Counted from the stretch's first letter, positions 17,950-25,574 are shown. The stretch is DNA of 64,000 nucleotides from Polaribacter sp. Hel1_85 (GCF_000766795.1 NZ_JPDS01000003.1:496001-560000); one strand, 5' to 3'. Program-made: numbers and translations. The notes: generated from the sequence alone by a model not told the origin.

Positions 17950-17994
17950 CTTAATATTTTGTTAATTATTAACACTTAGTGTTAAACTATTAAG
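17950..17994. promoter_or_regulatory. nested palindromes, candidate operator
   Basis: A perfect odd palindrome TTAACACTTAGTGTTAA (17969-17985) lies inside an outer inverted pair CTTAATA (17950) / TATTAAG (17988). It is just upstream of the TATTTTTG element of the DUF5916 gene and just beyond the stop of the HU-like gene, so it could be an operator or part of a terminator. No T-run follows directly. Confidence 0.4.
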
Positions 17995-18011
17995 ATTGCC
18001 ATTTGCATTAT

Positions 18012-18410
18012 TTAAACACTTCTACTCCCCTCTTTATAGGTAGCAATACCCGCTTTTAGTTTGCGCTTTAACTTTACAGAGGGTTGGTAATTAACATGGT
18101 ATTTTTTTATACTACGCTTGGGGGTTAACATTTTTGGGTCTGTAGCTGCTTTACACTGAAAGCCCATTTTAAACTTACCTACGTCTCCTAAATCTACAAT
18201 ATTGCCTTCTTGTAAAAAATATTCTAACTTTATACCCAAAGCCATTAATACTGCTTTTACATCTACCTCGTGCAAACTACACTCATTGCTAATGGCATTG
18301 CTAATAAAATCTAAATCTATAGTACCTGTATTTACGGCTTGCATAATATATTGGGCTTCTTTGTTTTGTATGCTGTTGCTCCTTTTGGTAATTCTATAAC
18401 GTATGGCCAT
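18012..18410 (-). CDS. HU-family DNA-binding protein (HU-HIG type)
   Basis: 132 residues. The pattern AIRYRITKRSNSIQNKEAQYIMQAVNTG at the N-terminus, then two helices (DLDFISNAISNECSLHEVDVKAVLMALGIKLEYFLQEGNIVDLGDVGKFKMGF) and a basic tail match the divergent HU/IHF-like proteins abundant in Bacteroidetes, which carry an N-terminal extension. It should bind DNA as a dimer with little sequence specificity. It borders the accessory cassette, transcribed away from it. A TATTTTTG element lies at 18493-18486 on the minus strand. Confidence 0.85.
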   Translation of the reverse strand: MAIRYRITKRSNSIQNKEAQYIMQAVNTGTIDLDFISNAISNECSLHEVDVKAVLMALGIKLEYFLQEGNIVDLGDVGKFKMGFQCKAATDPKMLTPKRSIKKYHVNYQPSVKLKRKLKAGIATYKEGSRSV

Positions 18411-18512
18411 GTGTATTTTTTTTTTGTATCTTTATCTTTCTAATCGTCAATTTTTTGTGCTCAACACTACCACGCACACCTTTTGCAAAAATACTATTTT
18501 TTTTAAAATTTT

Positions 18513-18544
18513 ATTCTAGTATAATTTTATAAATATACTAGAAT
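18513..18544. repeat. 11-bp-arm inverted repeat
   Basis: Arms ATTCTAGTATA (18513-18523) and TATACTAGAAT (18534-18544) are perfectly complementary around a 10-base loop. No T-run follows, so an operator or recombination site is as likely as a terminator. Confidence 0.6.
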
Positions 18545-18703
18545 ATTTATGTAACTATACTACTGTATTTATAAACTAGTTACTGAGATGTGTTGTAGTT
18601 TCTAAGCAGGAGTGATAAAAAAGGTGGGGAGAAGTGGTTTTGTCGAATAGTAACTCCTTATTGTTTTATTTAGTAAGTAAAAATTTATTTATACGTAAAA
18701 CAA

Positions 18704-18722
18704 CTAACATTATAAATGTTAG
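18704..18722. promoter_or_regulatory. candidate operator of the XRE regulator
   Basis: CTAACATT-ATA-AATGTTAG, a perfect 8-bp-arm palindrome, 43 bp upstream of the TATATTTG element. Its size and position suit an XRE/controller-protein dimer site; binding is inferred. Confidence 0.45.
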
Positions 18723-18764
18723 AAACAATAATTTAAAATATATAATATATCCATTTTTTGTTAA

Positions 18765-18772
18765 TATATTTG
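18765..18772 (+). promoter_or_regulatory. -7 element of the accessory cassette
   Basis: TATATTTG matches TAnnTTTG and ends 17 bp before the TTG start of the XRE gene. Confidence 0.55.
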
Positions 18773-18789
18773 TGTATAAAGCAAATTAA

Positions 18790-19005
18790 TTGGCAAAAGT
18801 GGAAATAAATAGAATCAAAGTAGTTCTTGCAGAAACTAGAAGAAAAAATAAATGGTTAGCAGAACAATTAAACAAGGATGAATCTACAATATCTCAATGG
18901 TGCACGAATGCTAGACAACCATCTTTAGATACATTACTAAACATAGCTAATACACTTAATGTAGATATTAGAGCATTATTAAACTCTACAAAAGATAATT
19001 TATAA
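18790..19005 (+). CDS. XRE-family helix-turn-helix regulator, controller-like
   Basis: 71 residues forming a single HTH_3 domain: RIKVVLAETRRKNKWLAEQLNKDESTISQWCTNARQPSLDTLLNIANTLNVDIRALL. Helix 2-turn-helix 3 is WLAEQLNKDESTISQWC. No ATG is available; TTG at 18790 or GTG at 18799 must start it (both fit the promoter element). The next gene begins one base after its stop, so it is the first gene of the cassette. Its size and place before a C5 methyltransferase resemble controller proteins of restriction-modification loci, suggesting autoregulation through the palindrome at 18704. Confidence 0.85.
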   Translation: MAKVEINRIKVVLAETRRKNKWLAEQLNKDESTISQWCTNARQPSLDTLLNIANTLNVDIRALLNSTKDNL

Positions 19006-19006
19006 A

Positions 19007-19657
19007 ATGGAGAACAAGAAAACATATATCGATTTGTTCTCTGGTTGTGGAGGACTTTCATTAGGCCTCCATAATGCTGGTTGGAAAGGAACATTTGCTA
19101 TCGAAAAAAGTAAAGATGCATTTAAAACACTTGAACATAATTTAATAAAAAAGAAAAAACATTTTGATTGGCCAAATTGGCTAGACCAAAAACATCACGA
19201 TATAAATCAAGTTATAGAAGATCATTCTGAAAACCTAATAGAGTTAAGAGGTAAAATTGATTTGGTTGCTGGAGGACCACCTTGTCAAGGCTTTTCGATG
19301 GCAGGAAGAAGAATTGAAAAGGATTCTAGAAATGATTTAATCAATTCTTACATTAAATTTATTGACTTAGTAATGCCAAAATTGATTTTCTTTGAAAATG
19401 TTAGAGGTTTTACGCAAGGTTTTAAAAAGAATGATAAAAAAGGTAAAGCTTATTCTTTATATGTAATTGAAGAACTGAAAAAGAAAGGATACACTGTTCA
19501 AGGTCATCTTATAAATTTTGCTGAATACGGAGTACCACAAAAAAGAACTAGATTCATTTTAGTTGGTATTCAAAATGAATTTGTAGAAAATAATTCAGAT
19601 TTAAATAAAGAAACATTCTTTGAAGAAATAAAAACAAAAAGAAACATTTTTAATTAA
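19007..19657 (+). CDS. C5 DNA methyltransferase, N-terminal part (motifs I-VIII)
   Basis: 216 residues with the catalytic half of a DNA (cytosine-5) methyltransferase: SAM-binding motif I DLFSGCGGLSLG (residues 9-20), catalytic Cys93 in GGPPCQGFSMAGRR (motif IV), FENVRG (motif VI, 129-134) and QKRTRFILVG (motif VIII). The frame stops at TAA 19655 followed at once by a second TAA, and the target-recognition region with motifs IX and X continues in the same frame from 19661. This could be a two-subunit enzyme cut where M.AquI is cut, or a gene broken by mutation. Confidence 0.88.
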   Translation: MENKKTYIDLFSGCGGLSLGLHNAGWKGTFAIEKSKDAFKTLEHNLIKKKKHFDWPNWLDQKHHDINQVIEDHSENLIELRGKIDLVAGGPPCQGFSMAGRRIEKDSRNDLINSYIKFIDLVMPKLIFFENVRGFTQGFKKNDKKGKAYSLYVIEELKKKGYTVQGHLINFAEYGVPQKRTRFILVGIQNEFVENNSDLNKETFFEEIKTKRNIFN

Positions 19658-19660
19658 TAA
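19655..19660 (+). other. tandem in-frame stop codons TAA TAA inside a methyltransferase frame
   Basis: Codons run AAC ATT TTT AAT TAA TAA AAA CTT ACG TTG AAT CCA: upstream and downstream coding are in the same frame. No frameshift is involved. Two adjacent stops are unlikely from one sequencing error. Confidence 0.8.
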
Positions 19661-19669
19661 AAACTTACG

Positions 19670-20209
19670 TTGAATCCATCTTTAGAAAATGCTATATCAG
19701 ATTTACTTCAATCTAAGGGTCAAGTAGATTCAGAAACTCCAAATTTCAAAGCAGGAGTTTACGGTGAAATTGAATCTAAATATCAAAAACATCTTAGAAA
19801 ACACAAAAGACAAAATAGTAAAGTTGATAGTCATAGGTTTGCTAAACATACTGATGTTGTAAAAAACAGATTTAAAATTGCTTTAGACGAAAATTTAACG
19901 AGTTCATCTTATAGAGCAAGATTTAAGTTAAAAAAGAGTAGTACAAAAATTTTAGAAGCAAACAAGCCTACTCCTACTATAACTACACTACCAGATGATT
20001 ACATACATTATTGCGAACCAAGAATAATGACAGTTCGCGAATATGCTCGTATTCAATCATTTCCAGATAGTTATCAATTTAAAGGTAAATATACTACTGG
20101 AGGTAAAAGAAGAACAGAAGAAGTGCCAAGATATTCACAAATTGGAAATGCCATACCTCCTTTATTTGGAGAACAAGCAGGTTTAGTTTTAAAACAACTA
20201 ATTAACTAA
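19670..20209 (+). CDS. C5 DNA methyltransferase, C-terminal part (target recognition, motifs IX-X)
   Basis: 179 residues beginning at TTG 19670 (no ATG near), 12 bp after the upstream part's stop. It carries a variable region (NPSLENAISDLLQSKGQ to about residue 95), motif IX (RARF then KPTPTITTLPDDYIHYCEPRIMTVREYARIQSFPD) and motif X (YSQIGNAIPPLFGEQAG). It has no catalytic site, so it can act only with the upstream part. All conserved motifs are intact and no further stops occur, arguing that the piece is still under selection. Its stop overlaps the next start (TAATG). Confidence 0.8.
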   Translation: MNPSLENAISDLLQSKGQVDSETPNFKAGVYGEIESKYQKHLRKHKRQNSKVDSHRFAKHTDVVKNRFKIALDENLTSSSYRARFKLKKSSTKILEANKPTPTITTLPDDYIHYCEPRIMTVREYARIQSFPDSYQFKGKYTTGGKRRTEEVPRYSQIGNAIPPLFGEQAGLVLKQLIN

Positions 20210-22581
20210 TGCAAAAAAATCAATTACAATTTAAAATTAGTTCTGCATTAAAAAACATAATTGGTAGAGACTTAATTACTGATGATTTTATTGCTGTTTT
20301 TGAATTAGTCAAAAATTCGTATGATGCTCACGCAACAAGAGTTGACGTAATTTTTAAGGACATCTATACAGAGAAAGGAAAAATCATAATTAAAGACAAT
20401 GGAAAAGGAATGGGCTATCAAGACTTACTTGATAAATGGCTTTTTGTAGCCCGTTCGTCCAAAAAAGAAGGAGACGAAGAAGATAGTTACAAAAATTTTA
20501 GAGATAAAATCAAAGTAAAGAGAGCGTATGCAGGCGCAAAAGGAATTGGTAGATTTTCTTGTGATAGACTTGGAAGTGGATTATATCTTGAAACTATAAA
20601 GGATGAGAAAGATGCTAAAGTCGAAGCTCTAGTTACGGATTGGAATAAATTTGCAGAAGACAGTAATAATGAATTTGTAAATGTGAGTGTATTACACGAA
20701 ACATTGGAAGAGAGTTCTTATGGAATAAATAAGGGCACAGTTTTAGAAATCTCAAACCTTAATAATAATTGGGAAAGAGAAAAATTTGAAAATTTGAAAG
20801 ACTCATTAGCTCGTCTTATTAACCCCTCGGCTATTAAAGATGATGATTCTTTTAAAATATTTCTTTCGGTTGAAGACGAAGCCAAAAATGATGAAAAACA
20901 AAAAGAAAAAAATAAAAAGAAATTTGACAAAGGTGATTTAGAGAAATCAGAAATTAATTATTTCAAAATTATTAATGGGGAAATCAAAAATCCAATTTTC
21001 GAAACACTCCAACTGAAAACTAGCTATATTGAATCTGACATCAGTAGTAGTTCTATAATCACTACACTTTATGAAGGAGGAGAATTAGTTTATAAAATTG
21101 AGGAAGACAATCCATTTCCTAATTTTAAAGATATTCATTATTCTATTTTCTTTATGAATCAATCTGCAAAATCAACTTTTAGCAGAAGAATGGGTGTACA
21201 ACCTGTAGAATATGGTCATATTTTCGTTTATAAAAATGGACTAAGAATTTATCCTTACGGAGAAAGAGGAGACGATCCCTTTAAAATGGATGTAAGAAAA
21301 GGTCAAGGTTATGCAAGAAATTTAGGAACTCGTGAAGTTTTAGGATATATATCAATAAATGGAGAAAACAACAATCTAAAAGAAACGTCTAGTAGAGGTG
21401 ATGGATTTATAAAAACTTCATCATACTTCCATTTGGAAAAACACTTCTATGAAACATTAAAAAAACTAGAAAAATATACTATTGATATTACAGATTGGGG
21501 TAATTTTTTATCTGATGATGATTATATTAATATAAACGAATCTTTTGTGAAAAATGAAGGTAAACCAGGGGAGCGTATTTTTAATGTTAACGAAAATCTT
21601 AGCCAATTAATTTCTTCTATAACACGCTCTAAATCTGTAAAGAAGTTTGAAGTTTCTAAAAATATTCTTGATATTTTAGACTCTAAGAGTGAAAAATCTG
21701 CTCAAGGAACTTTAAAAAAATTATCTGAAAAAATCGATTCTGATAGTTTTGATAAAGATGAAGTTAAGAAGACAATAAAAAATGTTGAAAAAAAGCTTTC
21801 TGACCTAAAATCAAGAAAAGAAGAAGCTGAAGAAGAAGCTTTACAAAAGTACATAGAAAATGAAGAGTTAAAAACAGAACTTGACAGGGAGATAGCTGAA
21901 AAACTATTCGATAAAACTCAAATTGGTCGTGAGAAAAAGGATTTATTAGCTCTACAACATCAAATAATACATACAGCTGGTAATATTACTTGGAGTTTAG
22001 ACTCTTTGATAGATGCTATAAATGATGAAAAACCCAAGAATGAATTAATTGACGATATAAAAGATATTAGTTTAGAAGTGCAAAGAATAGTTAGTGCATC
22101 TAGGTTTGTAACAAAAGCTGGATTTAATACTCAAGCTGAAAAAATAACAAAAGATATTGTTTCATTCATTAATGATTATATAAACAATATTTATATTCCT
22201 GCCGATTCATTTATCCATAAAAAACGTCCAATTAAAATTTCAATAACTAAACCTAATTTCAAAAAAGAAATGAAATTTCGTCCTTTTGAAATTACAGTTG
22301 TTCTAGATAATTTATTTTCAAACTCCAGAAAAGCAACAGCAACTGAAGTCTCTTTGGAATGGAAAAAAGATAAAACACATCTATTGCTTTTTTTTAAGGA
22401 TAATGGCTATGGAATTCCTGATGAAGTAATGGATAGCATATTCGAATTTAGATATAGTAATACAGATGGTTCAGGAATTGGGCTATATCACGTTAGGGAT
22501 ATATTAGAAAAATATAAATCAAAGATTGAATGCTTACCCAATTCTAATGGAGCTGAATTCCTAATCAAAATACCGCTATGA
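20209..22581 (+). CDS. dual-GHKL ATPase / sensor-kinase-like protein
   Basis: 790 residues. N-terminal GHKL ATPase: N-box Glu32-Asn36-Asp39 (FELVKNSYDAH), G1 Asp63-Asn-Gly (IIIKDNGKGMG), G2 GAKGIGRFS (109-117), then an S5-like region (HIFVYKNGLRIYPYGERGDDPF) as in Hsp90/MutL/MORC-type proteins. A Lys/Glu-rich coiled coil spans about 500-580. Next comes an H-box-like helix LLALQHQIIHTAGNITWSL (His584, His588) and a second, kinase-type HATPase (LDNLFSNSRKA; DNGYGIPDEV; GSGIGLYHV) to the end. No membrane segment, so cytoplasmic. The start overlaps the methyltransferase stop and the end overlaps the receiver-HEPN start (ATGA). Role as a damage or DNA-state sensor is inference. Confidence 0.8.
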   Translation: MQKNQLQFKISSALKNIIGRDLITDDFIAVFELVKNSYDAHATRVDVIFKDIYTEKGKIIIKDNGKGMGYQDLLDKWLFVARSSKKEGDEEDSYKNFRDKIKVKRAYAGAKGIGRFSCDRLGSGLYLETIKDEKDAKVEALVTDWNKFAEDSNNEFVNVSVLHETLEESSYGINKGTVLEISNLNNNWEREKFENLKDSLARLINPSAIKDDDSFKIFLSVEDEAKNDEKQKEKNKKKFDKGDLEKSEINYFKIINGEIKNPIFETLQLKTSYIESDISSSSIITTLYEGGELVYKIEEDNPFPNFKDIHYSIFFMNQSAKSTFSRRMGVQPVEYGHIFVYKNGLRIYPYGERGDDPFKMDVRKGQGYARNLGTREVLGYISINGENNNLKETSSRGDGFIKTSSYFHLEKHFYETLKKLEKYTIDITDWGNFLSDDDYININESFVKNEGKPGERIFNVNENLSQLISSITRSKSVKKFEVSKNILDILDSKSEKSAQGTLKKLSEKIDSDSFDKDEVKKTIKNVEKKLSDLKSRKEEAEEEALQKYIENEELKTELDREIAEKLFDKTQIGREKKDLLALQHQIIHTAGNITWSLDSLIDAINDEKPKNELIDDIKDISLEVQRIVSASRFVTKAGFNTQAEKITKDIVSFINDYINNIYIPADSFIHKKRPIKISITKPNFKKEMKFRPFEITVVLDNLFSNSRKATATEVSLEWKKDKTHLLLFFKDNGYGIPDEVMDSIFEFRYSNTDGSGIGLYHVRDILEKYKSKIECLPNSNGAEFLIKIPL

Positions 22582-23489
22582 AATTAGACTACAAGATTAT
22601 TTGGGTAGAAGACAAAATCGACACTAAACCTTTTACTTCTCTAAGAGGGAACGTTAAAAAATATCTAGAAGACGAATTCTTTAATGTTTCTATTGAAACT
22701 GCTGAAGATTTTGAAGAATTTAAACAAAAGTATGAAGATAACGAAACATTTGATTTAATAATTACAGATTTAAATTTAAACGAAAGTCACGGTAGTCAAG
22801 TAATTGATTTTGTAAGAGATGAAAAACATATATTAACTGAAATATTTTTCTATTCTGCCAATAGTGAACTTACAAGTACAAAACTCGTAAATAATAGTAG
22901 AATTACCTTTCATCAAATGGATGAAGCAAGTGCATATAGAGAATTAGGAAACTCAATAATTGAGTTAATTGATTTAACTATTTCTATGTTTCAACATATC
23001 GTAACAATGAGAGGAATGATAATGCAAGAAACAAGTTCATTAGACTTAAAAATGGAAAACATTGTAAAGTCTCAACTTAAAAACCCTGTATTGTCGGATT
23101 CTATTAAACCTGTATTAGAAAATATTTTTGATAATATATTCGCAAGGGCTAGCGAAAAACTTAATAAAGCTAAAGCAAGAAAGATAAAGATTGTGCTAAA
23201 AGACAATGTTCTATTCGATTCTTCTCAAAAAGTGTATGCATTAGGGGAAATTTTAAATATTCTTAAAGAAGAAAATTTTTCAGAAGACTATATAAAAGAA
23301 ATTATAAATATTAGAAATCAATTTGCTCACGCTGAATTAATGAAAGATGAAGATGGAAATGAATACTTTAAAGTAAAAAACGAAGAAGTTTATTTTGATA
23401 AAGGCCTTTGCAGAGATATTAGAAAGAATATTAATAAACATACTCAAAATATTTCCAACATAGAGAACAAAATAAAATCCAAAGCATAA
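22578..23489 (+). CDS. receiver domain fused to HEPN-like domain
   Basis: 303 residues. The first 130 resemble a response-regulator receiver: acidic pair Glu11-Asp12 (IIWVEDKID), phospho-acceptor Asp64 (DLIITDLNLNES), then FFYSANSE as the switch Ser/Thr strand; the usual Lys is not evident. A helical linker follows (130-230). The C-terminal helix pair has IINIRNQFAHAEL, that is Arg246-Asn-x3-His251, the R-x4-H motif of HEPN RNases, followed by YFKVKNEEVYF. There is no DNA-binding HTH. Start overlaps the ATPase gene by 4 bp. As a HEPN effector gated by phosphorylation it would be a toxin-like output; the fold reading is by motif only. Confidence 0.7.
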   Translation: MKLDYKIIWVEDKIDTKPFTSLRGNVKKYLEDEFFNVSIETAEDFEEFKQKYEDNETFDLIITDLNLNESHGSQVIDFVRDEKHILTEIFFYSANSELTSTKLVNNSRITFHQMDEASAYRELGNSIIELIDLTISMFQHIVTMRGMIMQETSSLDLKMENIVKSQLKNPVLSDSIKPVLENIFDNIFARASEKLNKAKARKIKIVLKDNVLFDSSQKVYALGEILNILKEENFSEDYIKEIINIRNQFAHAELMKDEDGNEYFKVKNEEVYFDKGLCRDIRKNINKHTQNISNIENKIKSKA

Positions 23490-23726
23490 AGCCATACACA
23501 TTTGGTATTCTCACCAACCAACGCTAGACCCAAAATTGAAAATAGTAAGTCAAAACCAAATCTAACAATTTTAAAAAAAAGTAAGATTCACTTCCAAATT
23601 TCATTATTTAATTTTCCCAAAAATAATTCTAAAACACTATTTGTCAATCAAATAAAAAGCGGTACATTTGCACTCCTTTTTTAAGGGAAATATAAATATT
23701 AATTAACAAAAACTAATAGTGTAATT
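23490..23726. other. spacer between accessory cassette and ribosomal operon
   Basis: Holds the rplM promoter and a 56-nt leader. An open 60-codon frame starting 23502 has no start context, motif or codon pattern and is not called. No hairpin terminator for the cassette is obvious. Confidence 0.6.
23640..23670 (+). promoter_or_regulatory. canonical Bacteroidetes promoter of rplM-rpsI
   Basis: TTTG at 23640-23643 and TACATTTG at 23663-23670 are separated by exactly 19 nt, the textbook Bacteroidetes sigma arrangement. The rplM start is 56 nt further on. Confidence 0.85.
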
Positions 23727-24182
23727 ATGAACACATTAAGTTACAAAACAGTATCAGCAAACAAAGCTACCGTAAACAAGGAGTGGGTTTTAGTTGATGC
23801 AGACGGGCAAACGTTGGGTCGTCTAGCTTCTAAAGTTGCAAAGCTAATTAGAGGTAAGTACAAACCAAATTTTACTCCTCACGTAGATTGTGGAGACAAC
23901 GTGGTTATTATCAACGCAGAAAAAATTGTTTTATCTGGTAACAAATGGAGAGACAAATCTTACATTCGTCACACAGGGTATCCAGGAGGACAAAGATCAT
24001 TAACTGCAACAGAAATGTTTGAGAAAGATCCTACAAGATTAATCGAAAAAGCAGTAAAAGGAATGTTACCTAAAAATATTTTAGGATCAGCTCTTTACAG
24101 AAACTTGTATGTATATGCAGGTGCAGAGCACAAACAAGCGGGTCAAGAACCTAAAGCTATTAACCTTAACGATCTTAAATAA
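23727..24182 (+). CDS. rplM: 50S ribosomal protein L13
   Basis: 151 residues, full length. WVLVDADGQTLGRLASKVAKLIRGKYKPNFTPHVDCGDNVVIINAEK and YRHTGYPGG-type SYIRHTGYPGGQRS are the L13 signatures, ending with the usual AVKGMLPKNILG segment. An early-assembling protein of the large subunit that binds 23S rRNA domain II. Paired with rpsI, overlapping by one base (TAATG), the nearly universal L13-S9 operon. Expression from the strong promoter at 23640. Confidence 0.98.
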   Translation: MNTLSYKTVSANKATVNKEWVLVDADGQTLGRLASKVAKLIRGKYKPNFTPHVDCGDNVVIINAEKIVLSGNKWRDKSYIRHTGYPGGQRSLTATEMFEKDPTRLIEKAVKGMLPKNILGSALYRNLYVYAGAEHKQAGQEPKAINLNDLK

Positions 24183-24568
24183 TGGATACAGTTCACAAAA
24201 TCGGTAGAAGAAAAACTGCTGTTGCTCGTATTTACCTTTCTGAAGGAAAAGGTAACATTACAGTAAACGGTAAAGAATATAAAAATTACTTTACTACAGG
24301 TACTTTACAGTATAAAGTACAACAACCTTTAATGTTAACAGAAAACTTAGAATCTTATGATATCAAAGTTAATGTTTATGGTGGTGGAGTTACAGGACAA
24401 GCAGAAGCTATTCGTTTAGCAATTACAAGAGCTTTAGTTTCTATTAACGAAGAGCACAGATTGGTGTTAAAACCAGAAGGATTATTAACGCGTGATCCAA
24501 GAATGGTAGAGCGTAAGAAATTCGGTCAGAAAAAAGCACGTAAAAAATTCCAATTCTCGAAACGTTAA
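24182..24568 (+). CDS. rpsI: 30S ribosomal protein S9
   Basis: 128 residues, complete. IGRRKTAVARIYLSEGKGNITVNGK at the N-terminus and the basic tail RDPRMVERKKFGQKKARKKFQFSKR, whose final Arg reaches the P-site tRNA in known ribosomes, identify S9. It is translationally coupled to rplM. A gap of 154 bp separates it from rpsB, so the two pairs may be separate transcripts. Confidence 0.98.
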   Translation: MDTVHKIGRRKTAVARIYLSEGKGNITVNGKEYKNYFTTGTLQYKVQQPLMLTENLESYDIKVNVYGGGVTGQAEAIRLAITRALVSINEEHRLVLKPEGLLTRDPRMVERKKFGQKKARKKFQFSKR

Positions 24569-24722
24569 TCTATTTGCAAAATTTATTTTGCACTATATTA
24601 TATCGAGAACTGTTATTATTACAAACAATTAATATTAAACAGTTTAGCATCTAAATATATAAGACTCATAAAAGACTACTTATATATTGATTTCAGAAAC
24701 AGAAAGTAAACACATTTAAAAA
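24569..24722 (+). promoter_or_regulatory. rpsB leader region with a short hairpin
   Basis: The 154-bp gap contains TGCAAAAT-TT-ATTTTGCA (a short inverted repeat near 24576) and a TATCGAGAAC word shared with the composite repeat family. An S2-responsive leader is possible but I see no clear conserved structure. Confidence 0.3.
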
Positions 24723-25550
24723 ATGGCAAACGTAAACATTCAAGAATTATTAGATAGTGGTGTACACTTTGGACACTTAACTAGAAAATGGAACCCAAAC
24801 ATGGCTCCATACATTTATACAGAACGTAATGGTGTTCACATCATCGATTTGTATAAAACAGCAGCAAAAATAGAAGAAACTTCAGAAGCTTTAAAAAAGA
24901 TTGCAAACTCTGGACGTAAAATTTTATTTGTTGCTACTAAAAAACAAGCAAAAGATATTGTTGCAGATAAAGCAAAAGCAGTAAACATGCCTTTCATTAC
25001 AGAAAGATGGCCAGGTGGTATGTTAACGAACTTTGTGACTATTAGAAAAGCTGTTAAAAAAATGGCTCATATTGATAGAATGAAGCAAGATGGTTCTTTT
25101 GATGCATTATCTAAAAGAGAAAAATTACAAATCAATCGTCAGAGAGAAAAATTAGAAAAGAATTTAGGTTCTATTTCTGATATGACTCGTTTACCTGGTG
25201 CATTATTTGTAGTAGATATTAAAAAAGAGCACATTGCAGTAGCAGAAGCTCAAAAATTAAACATTCCTATTTTTGCAATGGTAGATACAAACTCTGATCC
25301 TAGATTAGTAGATTTTGTAATTCCTGCAAATGATGATGCTTCTAAGTCTATAGACAAAGTATTGTCTTTTGTAACTGAATCAATCGCAGAAGGTTTATCT
25401 GATAGAAAAGCAGACAAAGAAAAAGTAAAAGAAGCGAAAGAAGTTGCTGCTGCTCCAAAAGCAGAAAAAGCTGCTCCTAAAGCTGTAGAAGCGAAAGTTG
25501 AAGAAACTAAAGCTGAGGTTACTGAAACTCCTGCTGAAGAAAAAAAATAA
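24723..25550 (+). CDS. rpsB: 30S ribosomal protein S2
   Basis: 275 residues. MANVNIQELLDSGVHFGHLTRKWNPNMAPYIYTERNGVHIIDL and PRLVDFVIPANDDASKSI are diagnostic. After about residue 225 there is a low-complexity Lys/Glu/Ala tail (KEAKEVAAAPKAEKAAPKA and onward) that standard S2 lacks but flavobacterial S2 commonly has; it is probably disordered. Followed 24 bp later by tsf, the conserved rpsB-tsf pair. Confidence 0.98.
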   Translation: MANVNIQELLDSGVHFGHLTRKWNPNMAPYIYTERNGVHIIDLYKTAAKIEETSEALKKIANSGRKILFVATKKQAKDIVADKAKAVNMPFITERWPGGMLTNFVTIRKAVKKMAHIDRMKQDGSFDALSKREKLQINRQREKLEKNLGSISDMTRLPGALFVVDIKKEHIAVAEAQKLNIPIFAMVDTNSDPRLVDFVIPANDDASKSIDKVLSFVTESIAEGLSDRKADKEKVKEAKEVAAAPKAEKAAPKAVEAKVEETKAEVTETPAEEKK

Positions 25551-25574
25551 CAATCATTAAAAAATATAAATAAC

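Larger units (their letters stand above)
18411..18789. other. 379-bp AT-rich control region between HU-like gene and accessory cassette
   Basis: No gene recognised. It holds a candidate minus-strand -7 element for the HU-like gene (CAAAAATA, 18486-18493), three inverted repeats (11-bp arms at 18513-18523/18534-18544; 7-bp arms GTAACTA/TAGTTAC at 18551/18577; 8-bp arms CTAACATT/AATGTTAG at 18704/18715), and a plus-strand -7 element TATATTTG at 18765. The density of inverted repeats exceeds that of other gaps here and fits a divergent regulated promoter. Confidence 0.6.

Noticed and set aside
19652..19670. Frameshift in the methyltransferase gene
   Set aside because: Both parts are in the same frame; only the two stop codons separate them.
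22578..23489. Ordinary transcriptional response regulator
   Set aside because: No helix-turn-helix or LytTR-like output domain is visible after the receiver.
23502..23684. 60-codon open frame after the receiver-HEPN gene
   Set aside because: No motif or start context, and it overlaps the perfect rplM promoter.
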